DNA of 64,000 nt from Gymnogyps californianus (Eukaryota; Chordata; Aves; Accipitriformes; Cathartidae): contig NC_059471.1 of NCBI RefSeq assembly GCF_018139145.2, positions 216,771,494 to 216,835,493 of the forward strand, given 5' to 3'. This document shows, in pieces, positions 1 through 13,128 of the stretch (positions are counted from its first letter, which is position 1; each line of letters starts with the position of its first letter). A model generated the notes under the pieces. It was not told the origin of the DNA, did not search any database, and saw only the letters and a list, made by a program, of their open reading frames with translations. The position numbers were made by a program, and so were the translations under genes.

Positions 1-3000
1 CAGCTCGATAAAAACGCGGATATAAAGACAGCGTAATTGAGAGCACTCTGGGTATGCTTGGGCAGATCTGGGCAATGCATATGCTCAAAGGGCAGATTGG
101 TGTTTTCATTGTGAATTATATTTTTTGAAGACCTTATCTATGGAGTATCAGATCTCACTAAGCGTATAGGGTCAGTTTACAAATCCTGGAGCAGGGGTAT
201 TTGTTTCATAAGAACAAATTGGGGCTCACATATATAAAGAAAGAAAACCCAACGTAGACATATGTGTTTGTAGAGACCCAAGCAATGCGGTTTTTCAAAT
301 ACACTTCAATCTTGTCATTTTTCAGTAATGTCACTGGGGTTAGCACCCTGGAAGGCAGCCTGTCTTTATTTACGAACTTTTATAGAGTTGAGAAGTTTGT
401 ATTGAAAGATAAAATGGGAAAAGCTTGCAAATTCTATCTGACGCCTTTCTAAAACTATTTCTAAAATAATATTCTGCAGCATGTAAGAACAGGAAAGTGA
501 AATGTATTCTCAATTTGTATTAGACAGTGAATAAGGTTAGAATGAGCACTCTATATTTTGTTTTCTGTTCTAGCATGTACTTAAAGGGAATTATTACTCT
601 ATTAAATCTTTTAACTCTTGAAGTTTATTCTTTGCTTGCTGCAGGTAACGGAATATATTGTTGCAGTTAAAATCTTTCTCTTGGTTTTTATAATGTGCTG
701 TATGCCAAGCTGCATCACGAAGGAATAAACACTTTTGATCTAACTCTTATCTGTGGCACAGTTTACACGGTAAAAAGTCTGTTGCGGTGTTAAATGCTCT
801 CATCTTTATTCATGTCCTGGGATGATTCAGCCTACATCCTGTGAATTACTGGATCAGGAGCACTTTCAAAACCTGTACTAGCTTACGGTGGCATCTAGAA
901 TAAACAGGGATTTTGTTTTAAGGTCCATATAATAAGATCGTACGCGTTCACTAGGCTTGAGCTGAGCACTAGTGCAATTGGGTTGTTATCGGCTTTAATA
1001 ACCGTTGGTGAACGCTGTGTTGAGAAGGAACTACAAGGTTTTGCATCTCTCAAATTGATGCTGTTTGATGAGAGAGGCACTCAGATGCATTGCTAGCTCC
1101 CGAGCTGGTGCCGTTACCGTAAAGTCCCTACCTGGATTCCTTAAATCCCATGTAAAACCAGAATTGGGTGAGATTAGCAGCTCCCTCTGAATGTTGGTAC
1201 TAGCAAGAGGGCCGGTAACTCACCTCTCTCTGAGCCGTGCTAACAGTAATTTCTGCATTAAGTTCCTTCTGTTTGTTCATTCTTACTGTACATTAAGCAG
1301 TGCAGATTTGGGACTCGTCTAACATGTAACTTGATGAGGTTTGCAAATAGAGATGTGTCTTCAAAGAGTCATTTAGAGCAATTATTTTAGAGCAGTTCTT
1401 TGCTGATGGAGACAAAATAGCCTATTAAAAATAAAAAAGATAAGACCAGTGCAGCAGTTATTTTCCTAATGTACTCCAGTTTATGGCTTTTTAGTCTAGA
1501 ATCACAGAAATTCTCAGTTTCTTATAACTGCTTTTCTACATTGGCAGTGATTTTGAATTGCTGCACCCGTTGCTCTGCTCTCCGGAAACCTTATCGCTAA
1601 GGGCTGGGATATAATATCAGTCTATCTTTAGATTGGTGCTGCTGACTGCAATGGGCTGACTTGAGATCTTCATTTTAATATTTCAGCGTGTATTTTTATT
1701 CTTAGAAAGGTAGCCCTTTGCCTTTTTAAGGAAACTGTGTTTCCACAAGGCAAACTTGGAGCATGGCTGCAGCCGCTATGTGTGAAAGGCAGCTGCAGTG
1801 GGACATATGGATCCTTCTGCCACGCTTTGATCGCAGGCTGGTGTCTTACTACAGGCGGAATGGACTAGGAGACGTTCAAGACCTAACACGTAGTAAGGCC
1901 AAAGCTCATGTGGTCCCCCAGAAAGAGATAATGAGTCTCAGTGAATCTTTGCAAAGAGACAATAGCAATTTATTTTCCTGTCAACTAAATGAGATAGAAA
2001 TATAAATTCTGTTTTATTTGCGTCCCTTATCAGGGAGGTTGTCCACTCATCCTTAATTCACTTTGGGTATATCCCCAAAGGTCGATGCCTTTCAGACTGC
2101 AAAACCAACCCTCTGCTGCTCCATGGCTAAGAAGTCATCGCTCTTTGAGGTCTGCACAAAAACACAGCGTATTCCTGAGCTTCCAGGGATCCCCGAGCTG
2201 CTCTTTGCAAACACTTCGAACATGTTTTGTGATGACTTATTGCCCTCCGAAGGAGACATTAAATCCTATCTGTAGAGCCATGAGTATCTGTAGCTTTCTG
2301 TGAGAGGCTTCTAGCTTTCTTTTTTGTGGTTTTATGTAGTCCAGCCATGGTGAAAACCCACATTCTGGCTTAGCCATGCCAGTTTTTCTCATTCACTGGC
2401 TGAATTGGTCTCAGTGTGCTTAAAGTTCCCATTCCCTTTTCCAGCCCATCCTCATTCCTGTTCATACCAGCTCCGCATTCATTTCCCTCCTAAAGATTTA
2501 TACATGGCAATAGCAGAATATTAAGCCAGTTTTCCTCCTCGTGTGTCTGTTGTTCCTCTTCTGTTAGAAACTGGATTTTGATGTGTTTTCAGGGACACAC
2601 AAGGAGCGGCTCTGTGTGACCACATCTTTTCTGAGCTAAAGAAGTACTGTTGCCCAGAGCTATCCGTGCACCGTCCCAAGGTTACGAGTCTTGCAAAGTG
2701 ACAGAAGAAATCTTGAAGGATGAGGTCAAGAGGGAACTAAGGACTGTGCAGCTTTGACGATCAGTCCGGTGTCTGTTCTGTTGTCTTAACTCTACCTTGT
2801 TTGCTTGTTAAATACATTAGGATACCTTTGGGCAGATAAATCTCAGTTCTTTTTTATCTCCGTGCAAAGGCGAAGCAGTGCCTGGAGTGCACATCAGCTG
2901 GCTGTTGTACTGCAGCGTTCCCACCAGGCCTCCTGGTCTTGCTGCCATTGGTCTCGTGCTGAGATGGAGAAGGAAACAAAAGCTGGTATTTTTGAATGCA

Positions 3001-4513
3001 GAACCAGAGAAAAATATTTGCTTTCCTAGGGAATAGTGTGAAAATCCTGGGAGAAAAGGAAATGATTGTTCCAAATGACTTTATGGGTAATGGAGGTGAA
3101 CGCTTCTGGCCTACTGCCACCCAGCTGGGGTGCGTGCTAGGAGTTCGCAGGAGACATCTAATTTTCCCAGGCAGGTTTTTTAACCAAAATAAAAGGCACA
3201 CATTTGCACTTTTTCACAGGTGACTGAAAAAGCGACAAAAGACTTCAGCTGCTCAACATTTGTCTTCTTTCTGTAGTTACAACAGGAGGGGGACTTGAGC
3301 CCTGAACTTCTCTCCTCACTGTCCTCTCTCAAAAGGCAGCTGGGAAGATCAACAAAAGCCTTTGGCTGCGCAAGAGGTTTCTTGCTTCATGCGCTGTAGC
3401 TTGTATTTCTAATAAGAAACCAGTATACACTGCAGATCTCATCCCTTAGTTGAATCCTTCTGTCCAACTGGTTCTCATTTAGTCCCTGTGATGTTCAGTC
3501 CTGGGCCTTTGGTATCTGCACATCACAGGAGAGGGACAGTGGATTGAGATGTCTAGAGAGGTTGGATGTCCATAACAGATGTGAGGACTGGACAGGAAAA
3601 GATTATTTCTGCTTGTGTAGAAGTTCTAGTGTTTGGCATCCAAACATTTTCTCAGGGCAGTCCCAAGAGCATCGTTTTTGTGAGTTTTTTTCTTAATAAA
3701 ACTGCCATGTTACTCCAAGATCCATGTATTATTGTGGCGGGATTCTGGAAAGCTGCTTGCCCTGAACATGTGCCACCAAGCAGACGATGGCTTTTTCTTT
3801 AAACCCTGGCACAGTAACATGCCAAGAGCTCGAAAGGGGCTTTAGAGAAAAGTTTGGGTTTGGGGGAAACTTTGCCTGGTGCTCTTCCTTCTGGGGAGAA
3901 ACATGCGACCAAAAGTTTCATTTGATGCTAAAGGGCTTAATGGAGATGCCCGGAACTGGGAGGCTTTTTGCAGTGTACTGAGTTCTGCTGCGGCACTCAG
4001 TACTGGCACCTCTTCTCTGTGGCTTTCAGCCTGTTGTTTTTAGAGGTAATTTGTTCTTTTCCTTTTTCCTTTCATCTGAATTGAAATTGTAACCTGCCAG
4101 TACCCCGCTGCTCCAGTTCATTGTTCATGGTGATGTGCGTTAGCTTGGTCCAAACTAACAAGAGACTCCTCCGCTGCAGAAGAACCCAGGTGACCTTCCC
4201 ACCAATCCCACCATGTTCTGTAGTGTCCCACATCAGCTCACATTACATTTTGTTGTTAATTAAAAGAGAATTTTGAGATTATGACCATTGCTTTTCTTCT
4301 TTGATGCCCTTCAGCTTCCCCTAAGGGGTTTTGTTTGCCAGCTTGCACGTCTGGAAGTGTATATTGATAGTGGTGCTGCTGCTACCACATTTTGTAGAAA
4401 CACCTCCAGATGTTTTACAGACATGGATTAAAATCTTGTTTGAAAGCGTGCGTGCAAGGCCACAATAACAGTGGCATAGGACACCAGGAGGGATTTGAAA
4501 CTGTGGCTACAAA
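1..4513. other. unique non-coding sequence, no gene seen
   Basis: AT-rich single-copy DNA. Open frames are short (about 130 codons at most), overlap on both strands and resemble no family I know. I see no repeat, RNA gene or convincing exon with flanking splice sites. It most likely is intergenic or intronic sequence. Confidence 0.6.
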
Positions 4514-5323
4514 ATCATAGAATAGTTTGGGTTGGAAAGGACCTTTAAAGGTCATCTAGTCCAACCCCCTGCCATGAGCAGGGACATCTTCAACTTGATC
4601 AGGTTGCTCAGAGCCCCGTCCAGCCTGACCTTGAATGTTTCCGGGGATGGGGCATCTACCACCTCTCCGGGCAACCTGTGCCAGTGTCTCACCACCCTCA
4701 TCGTAAAAAATTTCTTCCTTATATCTAGTCTGAATCTCCCCTCTTTTAGTTTAAAACCATTACCCCTTGTCCTATCACAACAGGCCCTGCTAAAAAGTCT
4801 GTCCCCTTCTTTCTTATAAGCCCCCTTTAAGTACTGAAAGGCCGCAATCAGGTCTCCCCGGAGCCTTCTCTTCTCCAGGCTGAACAACCCCAACTCTCTC
4901 AGCCTGTCTTCATAGGAGAGGTGCTCCAGCCCCCTGATCATTTTTGTGGCCTTCTCTGGACCTACTCCAACAGGTCCGTGTCCTTCTTATGTTGGGGGCC
5001 CCAGAGCTGAAGGCAGTACTGCAGGTGGGGTCTCACCAGAGCGGAGTAGAGGGGGAGCATCACCTCCCTCGACCTGCTGGCCATGCTTCTTTTGATGCAG
5101 CCCATGATACAGTTGGCTTTCTGGGCTGCGAGTGCACATTGCCGGCTCATGTCCAGCTTTTCATCCACCAGTACCCCCAAGTCCTTCTCTGCAGGGCTGC
5201 TCTCAATCCCTTCATCCCCCAGCCTGTATTGATACTGGGGCTTGCCCCAACCCATGTGCAGGACCTTGCACTTGGCCTTGTTGAACCTCTTGAGGTTCAC
5301 ATGGGCCCACATCTCGAGCTTGT
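4514..5323 (-). mobile_element. CR1 LINE, 5'-truncated copy
   Basis: Reverse-strand CR1 non-LTR retrotransposon with its 3' terminus at the low-coordinate end, where ATCATAGAAT and the GGTTGGAAAGGACC-type tail are visible. It covers the C-terminal part of the reverse-transcriptase ORF and the 3' UTR. Reading the minus strand, an open frame at 5333-4962 shows [10 protein letters not shown] and [13 protein letters not shown], motifs typical of the CR1 ORF2 C-terminus. The reading continues in another frame at 4941-4552 ([16 protein letters not shown]). The two are separated by a TAG in place of the usual arginine codon and by a one-base deletion near 4955. The 5' end is cut at about 5323, as usual for target-primed reverse transcription. 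Non-functional. Nearly identical to the copy at 52.6 kb, including both lesions. Confidence 0.95.
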
Positions 5324-8300
5324 GAAAAAGCAAAGCCTTACTTAGGTAAGCTGCTGTGACAGGAGTTTAGATGTCGGAGCATGTCCTGTGGCTAAGCACA
5401 GTGACTTGGAAGCTGCTTTCTTGCACTAGCTGATGTGTGTAACCTTCAGATGAGTGCTGTAGCATTGTGTTTTTCTTTACAAAAACAGTCCTGAACTGAA
5501 CACCGTGTCGTGTTACGGTATGTTGTGCGTGACTTTTGAAGATGCACGCAGTTGGAGGAGTCATCAGTCTAACGACATGATATCAGAAAAGGGGAAGAGA
5601 AAAAAATATTAGCTATGTTGTTGATGAAACAATGGGAGATACGGTATACAGCAATGTATCTATTGAACAAAAGCAGTCGAAAATGAACTGTATTATTTCT
5701 CACTCACTTGTTCTGTCAGTGATTGAGGCATTTCAGAGCACAACCAGGAAAATAATAGGTTGCTTTCACAATGGTAGAAGTTTAACAAATGCTCAATCAT
5801 TCATCCGACATCATTGCTGTCGTCAGTGAGAGCTTTAGCGTGTGCTATTGATGCCTTGCTTCATTCTTATTGCCGCTTGCTTTTCAGATTCAATCTCCCC
5901 GCAATGGAGGACTGAACATTTCAATTTGCTACCTGTAGAGTTGTATTGAAATGCTCGGGTTGAAATGAGAGAGATGATTTTGGGTGAGACTGAAAGCAGA
6001 GACTTTGTGGAAGGCATTACACACACAAATCCTCTGACAAGACCTGCATTCACTAGCACACGTCTCCTAACCGTACATGACACAAAGCGAGTGGATGGTG
6101 TTTGTAAGTAGAACATTCTCAGTGGGTATTGATAAGCACTTTTGCATTGTGTGGATGCATAAATCCATGTTAACCTGATGTTCCCTTTCAATTGTAAAGT
6201 TTGATTTCACGGCCTGTGTGCTTGGCAGAACTTTATTTTTGGACTTGGTATGCTTGAAAGAGCTTGGCATAAGCTGTTCATTCAGCGTCTGTTACTCATA
6301 TTCACTTGGTTCATCCTAAAGCTAGAAACACAGTGGATGTCCTCTAAATCACTTGCTAATAATTCTGAGCATTTGCATTTCGGCTGGTTAGTCTGCTGGC
6401 ATTTGAAAGGGGACAGCCTGTTTCTAAGGTGGCTTCCGTCTGAAGATTGTGAAGCACCTGGCAAGTTGTGCGTTTGGAAGGATTCATTGTCCCTTTTATT
6501 GTGGATGGAAAAGCAGAAGTGTAGAGGAAGCGATGAATAACCTGGCACAGCGAGAAGTAAAACTCTCATCTCCTGCCACCCTGCTCTGATCATCACGCAG
6601 AAGCTCTGACTGCCTTCAGAAAAACTTTTTCAAAGCAGGAATCCATGTCAGTAGAGCAAAAGCAGTGGTAATGCAATGCTCCCAGGTATTGCAGGGGTGC
6701 GTGGCCAGATTTTAACCCAGCCCATCCTAAAATGGGCTAAAAATAACTAGAGGTGATCAGCTAACACTGGCCATGTAGCAGACCCCATTAGCTGCTTAAT
6801 ACTTACCTTTGATTTGGATCCAGTCCAGGGTCCTAGAGATTAAAGGCTTGGTGTGTTAAAAGCCCATTCATTATCAAGCTGAGACACAGCCAGTCCTTCG
6901 AGGCTTGAGCCTTAATCACCAGCAGCGTAATTTGGTCCATTAGAAACAGTAAATATCCGAGCTAGCGTGTGCGGTCCTCTTCAGGGTTCACTTCTGTTTA
7001 GAAATTTTGTCAATTAGTTAAAAAAAAAGAGTCTTGCTTGTATTTGTCTGGAAATAAGAGCATAACATTCTCTCTTTGAACAGAAGTTTCTTCTACCTTG
7101 ATTGCTGTGGACCCCTGAGAGGAATATATGAAATTGTTAGAAACATTTTTTCTTTTTTTTTTTGTTTTTTCTCGTTCTCATTTATTTCGTGTTCCTGTGG
7201 CTCACTGCATACAAATCAATATAATAGCTCTTCGGTTCTGATTTCAAATTTTTAGCTTTGAATGCAGGCATTAAGTTATCTCAAAGAAGCTGTTTCAGTC
7301 TGGGTAATTTGGAGGCTTGTTGCTAATATTCAGCAGGTGCAATTTGTACTTTAACACTTCGCACTTAGTTGCTTTATCCTCTTTCACTGATCTTGCTCCG
7401 TGTCTCTCCCTGTGTATTTGTGCACCTCAATAACGTGGTGTAGAGGCTCTCTCCCAGGATTTTCGCTCATCCAGTAGCCTCTGAGCATTTGCCCCGTTCT
7501 GGATGAGGCCATTGGGGGCTTTTCTGTGGTTTTCTCTTCCCAGGAGCTGTTGGCAGCAGAGATTTTGTAGGGAAGTTTGTGCTTCCTTCTGCTGAAAGTA
7601 GGCGTTGGGGCTTTCTTGTCTTTCTTTGCCCTATGGCTCTGGACAGCATCCTGAGAAATGATATCCAGAGCTTTGCACCCGGAGTCCCCATTGCAGCCAA
7701 GGTCGGGAGCTGTGCTGTCAGGAGGACCTCTACCATTCCTCTTGAACTAATGGATTTTTATGCTTATCCTTAAATCACAAGCATTAATTCCTCTCATTCT
7801 TCCAGCTGAAGAAGGATGATCCCTGTGAAGACCCCATCTCCTGCAAGTAAGGCAGCATGTCACAGGCGCCTGGGTCTGATGGTGATAGCTCAGATTTCGG
7901 GTAGGTCAATGGGTGTGAACAGACTCCTTCTGCCCCCGGGGCCGTCTATAGGTCTTAGAGGAATAATCCTCAGAGCCATCAACGTTACGGCCTCAGTTTG
8001 GCAAATCTGAGCTAAGGTTGCTCCTTCCACAGCACGCTCAGCTAATTAGGGGAAGCAGACACAGCAGTTGCATGGTAAGGCGATGTGACAAAAGCAAGCT
8101 GTCATCTGAACAACAACAACAAAAAATGTGGTCACCTTTTGTTTCCTATCCCATCAAATACGGTGCAGTAGAATAATCTCATCAGTTGAAGGAGAAAAAC
8201 GATGGACTTTCCTCTGATATATTATCTGTAGATTGCTTGCCTCATTTGTTCTAAGTCAGTATTTTGCCCACTTGCTGTGGAAGCCTTGCAGAACGTGGAC

Positions 8301-9483
8301 ATTCAATTCTGAAGCAGTTTCCATTGGCATTTCTTTAATAAACTCTCATAATTTATAGGCTGTGTTTTACATCTTCTCCTCATGCCCCCAGAGTTTGTTC
8401 TAGCCGGCTATGAAGAAATGAGATATTGAGTTGTTACTCTTCTTGATTAAGTCAATAAAATCCATTTGTCTTGTTAAGTGAGTAGCTGCATTTGGCATGT
8501 TGTGCAATCCCAGATTCTACATTTTGGGGTGAAAAACAATATCCAAGACAATGATTAATTATCTGAAAATCAGAACTGACCAGCCAGTACCTCAAATCAG
8601 CCATGCTTGCCCATAGCTGTGCCTGTATTGTATTGCGAACGCAGAGCGGTGCAGTCAACACGACAGCTTTAGCTGCAATTTCAAGGTGATGATCTGTAAT
8701 TATTAGACGATGATTGCTCTGAACACTGAAGAACATTTTGTTATTTTTAGATGATAGAACTTAATCTTTAAAAAAAAAAAACAAACCCGCAGCATCACTG
8801 TGAAAGATATGGGATTAAAAAAGAAACTTGCTAAATGAAGGGGTGGTTGTATTTTGGTTCATATAATGTCTTTCATAAGAAGCAGCCCGAGTTCTGCTTC
8901 TTCATATCAAATGGCCGCATTCCTGTATTACAAAGCCCCTGTCTCTTTTGTTCTAATTAGAAGCATTTGAATTTTGGTGAGAGCTTGGTTTGGAAGTGAT
9001 GGACATGACCGGGTTGTACTTGAAACACTTGGGGATCCCGCTCTGCAACTTTACCCAACCATTCCCATGAGGACTGCAGAGAGAGAAAACTATCCAAATG
9101 CTAAAATCCTATTGCGCATTCACATCCTGTTTCCGAAGTCTTCATGTCCTTTTGTATTTGATCATATTAGATTATCGTTGGGGTTTTTTCTGCATAACTG
9201 CTTCAACTTCAATAAAAATGACACCTGCGGAAGTAGCAACTCTTCCAAGCTCAACAGCAGCAACCAGTGAGTCCTTTCAGGTGGATTTTTGGGGTATGAG
9301 CTGCTCTTTGCTACTTTCCTAATTTAGATCAGGATCTATACCTAGGGTTTTCTGAATGTCAGCTGTGCTCTTCTGGTTATGATAAAAATAAATGTTGCAT
9401 TCACAGTGTAGATCCTTCTAAACTGTAGACCCCAAGGAAGTACAGAGCTGTTCTTCCAGCTTGCCCTGTTGAGCAGATCAATG
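5324..9483. other. unique non-coding sequence with small A/T runs
   Basis: No gene recognised. It contains an A run near 7020-7028, a T-rich tract at 7146-7170, a short (AAC)n at 8111-8125 and an A run at 8770-8781. All open frames are about 120 codons or less and lack family signatures. The rest is AT-rich single-copy DNA. Confidence 0.6.
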
Positions 9484-9586
9484 TTTAGGGACGTGGTTTA
9501 GTGGTGGACTTGGCAGTGCTAAGTTAACGGTTGGACTCGATGATCTTAAAGGTCTTTTCCAACCTCAACGATTCTATGATTCTATG
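9484..9586 (+). mobile_element. CR1 LINE 3'-end fragment
   Basis: About 100 bp of a forward CR1 3' UTR. It reads through GGACTCGATGATCTTAAAGG and CCAACCTCAACG to the terminal ATTCTATGATTCTATG. It is the opposite-strand counterpart of the copy at 17.5 kb and differs from the subfamily at 4.5 and 52.6 kb, which ends CCAACCCAAAC. It has no coding capacity. Confidence 0.9.
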
Positions 9587-11503
9587 TTGTCTCACACTCC
9601 AAATTGGGGAAATACAGGGCGAGGAGCTTTCATGAGAGTTTGAGTGGTAGCCATGCAGGGCAGTCATGTGGAGAACCCTGCATTAGGATTTTCGAAGTTT
9701 GCAGGCCTTCTGTCTTAAAAATCTAATGAGTTAAAAAAACGAAGGCAAAATTCAAGATAGTACTGGAAATTGTGGATAATGGGCAGTGCTGTACGTCTGA
9801 AAGGACTGAAGGATAGAGAATCTGATCAGGATTTGGCCCATATGCACTCCCTGTCCCATTCCACAGCATTTCATGGTCGTTTGGGTTAATTTTGAATGAG
9901 CATGAAACCCACGCTTCCTCTCTGAAAATGGGCATTTACTTTAAATATGGTGAACAGAAGAGGAGCATGAGTTTAGAGCAACTTGGGGGAAATCAGGGCA
10001 CTCCTCTTATTTTGAGACCCCTGGATGAGTGAGACATCCTACCTGCTTGGCATGCAGAGCTTTTTAAACTCAAACAAAAGCGTTCTGAGTTGAGTTTCCC
10101 AATGCTAGAGTGGATTTGGTAAATGAGGAATAGAAACATCCATAACAAATAAGGAGCACCCATTATTTTCAAGGTAAATAAACCATCAAAAGAGCAAACC
10201 AGATCAAAACTCAGAACATGTCGCTGCTGCTTCTTCCCATGCTTTCTGCAGGCTTTCTCTTGCAAGTGGCTCTAATTAAAGGGAAAACAGAGGATGTAGA
10301 GGACAAGTAATGCATGAAACCTATCCTCTCCATCACAGAATTAATGGCGTAGCCCTACGATGGGGTGTGGGCAGGTTGCACACAACCTGGCTGTCTTCCT
10401 GCATCCTGATTAAGAGAGGCATCCTCACTTTGTGCCTTTATCGTCTGCTGTATCACCTTGCAATTTGCTGTTTCCCTCAGCTCACAGGAGCTTATTATAA
10501 CCCAGCTTTACAATATAACTCAGGCCAAGCTTTTTATTTTTATTTTCACCTGCTGTGATTCTCAAATTATACCTTAAAGGGCTACTTGTCAAGGATGGTG
10601 GTTCCAAATTTAATCTAGTTTAATAATAATAGTGTTTGACTATTACCTTTCTTCCTGATCATGAAAAGCTATTAGGCTCTCTCAGGAGAGGAATGGAATA
10701 GTATTAAAATCCAGCCTCTCCTAAGATCCCTATCACTGCCAGTTCCTACTCCAGGTCTGTGTTTGGGGCTTGTTTGAAATCAGTAACTCCCAGAGGTTCA
10801 CTCGGAGTTATCTGTGTTTTGGGGTCATCATCAACAGTCATTGCTAAATAACTCAGGCAGCAACAAGAGCCTCCAACTTCTAACCTTGAGCGAAGGGAAG
10901 AATCTCATCCTGGTTGCACGTTCTGTCTCGATGCAATTTGGTAGAAACACTTTTCTTCATTAGCTCAACTTTCCTGTCTTCTCTTGAGCCTTCCTTTCAA
11001 GCTATTCTTCTTAACTAATTGCATTTTCAATAACGGTAGTGTTTTCAGTTCCCTCCTGTAAGAACAAGGTGTTCCTGTCTCTGCATGGACCAGACTCGAT
11101 GCAGCCCCCTCCCACAAGCAAAGCATTGCTTCTGCTGCCACTCCTGATCTGTGCCAGGATGGCAAGGAGGAGCTCAGCTAAGTCCATCAGGATTAGGCAA
11201 ACTAATTTAAGGCTTCCTTCTCCGTCATTACATCATGATTTTAAGACGTGATGCCATACACGCATGCTTAATGCTCTTCTGTTGATATGTCCCTCTACAA
11301 ACTTCAGGTGAGTTTTATATTAGTTGCCAGCTTTGGCCTCATTTCTAGTTTCCCATTCCTGCCTGCGGCTGAGGTTTGACATAGAAGTGTCTTTGCATCT
11401 CTCCTGACTTACATAGCTGAAGATCTTTACCACATACAGCTCCATAGATACAGCCCATATGGGTACCCTTCTGCCGGCAGCGCTGAGGCTTTAATAGCTT
11501 TTT
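9587..11503. other. unique non-coding sequence, no gene seen
   Basis: Single-copy sequence between two CR1 fragments. Open frames are under about 90 codons and show no recognisable domain. No RNA gene or tandem repeat of note. Confidence 0.6.
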
Positions 11504-11635
11504 AATCATAGAATCATAGAATGGTTTGGCTTGGAAGGGACCTTAAAGATCATCTAGTTCCAACCCTCTTGCCATGGGCAGGGACACCTTCCGCTAGCCC
11601 AGGTTGCTCAAAGCCCCATCCAACCTGGCCTTGAT
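11504..11635 (-). mobile_element. CR1 LINE 3'-end fragment
   Basis: Reverse-strand CR1 3' end. It starts at the low coordinate with AATCATAGAATCATAGAATGG, followed by GGAAGGGACCTTAAAGATCA and CCAGGTTGCTCAAAGCCCCA. The match fades after about 11635, so only about 130 bp of 3' UTR and the last codons of ORF2 remain. Dead 5'-truncated copy. Confidence 0.92.
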
Positions 11636-12166
11636 ATTCCCTAATTCTGCTGTTGACCAGGCAGGCTGTGTCTGTCAGAGGCTCGGTGGTTGCTGTGCAA
11701 GGGGAACAGCGTTCAGGTGGAGCAGTGAAAAGGAGGATATCGAGGGATTGGAGAGATTTTTATTTATTAGCCTGTAGCAGCAGATTCCTTTGAGTCTTGG
11801 GGAGGCACAGGGCCGTCTGCTAAGGGAACAGTGCCCCAACTTTACTAAATAGTTTTTATCCAGTTTTGAGCACTGCCAAAACCGTCACGCAGGGTTGCCA
11901 GAAGCAGCAAGGATCTACCTCCTGTTGAGTTACTGCTAGATCTGTTCTGTGCACCGCGTGATGTTACAGCTCTCACACAAAAACAGCATGGGGAGACCTG
12001 CTCTTGGTTGCATCACGACAGTAAAAAGCGTAATTTTGGCTGTTCCGTGTGATTATTTGATATGAGCCAGCACTGACACTTCAAAACGGGAAGAGTTTTT
12101 GAAGACAAAAGTCCTCAAAAACTTCTTTTAACTTCGGAATGTCTCTTTCAGTGCTTTATGGGATAA
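11636..12166. other. unique non-coding sequence
   Basis: Some 530 bp between a CR1 fragment and the LTR-A insertion. No gene, RNA or repeat recognised. Confidence 0.6.
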
Positions 12167-12171
12167 ACTCC
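12167..12171. repeat. target-site duplication, left copy (ACTCC)
   Basis: Five bases directly before the LTR. The right-hand partner at 13129-13133 is GCTCC, one mismatch. Confidence 0.7.
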
Positions 12172-12435
12172 TGTGTTGGGTTTGTGTGGCGGGGTTTTGG
12201 AACCGGGGAGGGGCTACAGGGGCGGCTCCTGTCAGAAGCTGCTAGAAGCTTCCCCGGCTCCAAGTGGGACCCTCCGCGGGCCAAGGCCGAGCCCATCAGC
12301 CATGGTGGTAGCGCCTCTGGGATAACAGATTTAAGAAGGGGAAAGACTGCTAAAAAAGCTGCAGCGGAGAGAGGAGTGGGATGTGGGAGAAACAACCACG
12401 CAGACACCGAGGTCGGTGAAGAAGGAGAGGGAGGA

Positions 12436-12715
12436 GGTGCGCCGGAGCAGAGAATCCCCTGCAGCCCGTGGTGAGAGGGCAGGCTGTGCCCCTGCAGCCC
12501 ATGGAGGTTAACGGCGGAGCAGAGATTCCCCTGCAGCCCATGGAGGACCCCACGCCAGAGCAGGTGGCTGGGCCCGGAGAAGGCCGTGACTCTGTGGGAG
12601 AGCCCACGCTGGAGCAATTCAGAGGACTGCAGTGTGTGGGAAGGACTTGAGTTGGAAAAACTCATGGAGGGCTGACCCCCGTGGGAGGGACCCCACGCTG
12701 GAGCAGGGGCAGAGT
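12436..12715 (+). repeat. degenerate tandem repeats inside LTR-A copy 1
   Basis: Repeated GCAGCCCATGGAGG-type and GGAGCAGAGATTCCCCTGCA-type blocks. They recur at irregular spacing of about 40-60 bp. Fewer units are present than in the copy at 18.2 kb. Confidence 0.75.
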
Positions 12716-12934
12716 GTGAGGAGTCCTTCCCCTGAGGAGGAAGGAGCGGCAGAGACAGCGTGTGATGAACTGACCCAAACCCCCATTCCCTGTCCCCCTG
12801 TGCCGCTCAGGGGGAGGAGGTAGAGGAATTGGGAGTAAAGTTAAGCCCAGGAAGAAGGGAGGGGTGGGGTGAAGGGGTGTTTTTAAGATATGGTTCTATT
12901 TCTCATCATTCTACTCTGATTTGATTGGTAACAA

Positions 12935-12940
12935 ATTAAA
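12935..12940 (+). promoter_or_regulatory. ATTAAA poly(A) signal of LTR-A copy 1
   Basis: The ATTAAA hexamer sits downstream of a G-rich tract and about 190 bp before the LTR end, where an R/U5 boundary is expected. A corresponding AATAAA occurs in copy 2. Copy 3 has lost it. Confidence 0.5.
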
Positions 12941-13128
12941 TTGATTTCTTTTTTCCGCAAGTCAAGTCTGTTTTGCCCGTGACGGTAACTGCTGAGTGAT
13001 CCCTCCCTGCCCTTGTCTCGACTCACGAGCCTTTCGTTATATTTTCTCCTCCCCATCCCGCCGGGGAGGGAAGGAGTGGGCGAGCGGCCACGTGGTGCTT
13101 TGTTGCCGGCTGGGCCTAAACCGCGACA

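Larger units (their letters stand above)
12172..13128 (+). mobile_element. solo LTR, endogenous retrovirus family LTR-A (copy 1)
   Basis: A 957-bp forward element that begins TGTGTTGGG and ends CCGCGACA, the TG...CA termini expected of a retroviral LTR. It is flanked by a nearly perfect 5-bp target duplication. No gag/pol/env sequence or primer-binding site lies on either side, so it is a solo LTR left by recombination between the two LTRs of a provirus. Visible parts are a short U3, a TTTAAGA promoter-like box at 12330-12336, a long GC-rich stretch of degenerate tandem repeats (about 12436-12715), a G-rich tract (12857-12877), an ATTAAA poly(A) signal (12935-12940) and a U5-like end. Reverse copies are at 17.8 and 61.1 kb. 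The open frames of 169 codons (minus, 12156-12665) and 111 codons (plus) are not conserved between copies in any way I can see and are probably by-products of low stop-codon density. Family name unknown to me. Confidence 0.9.
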
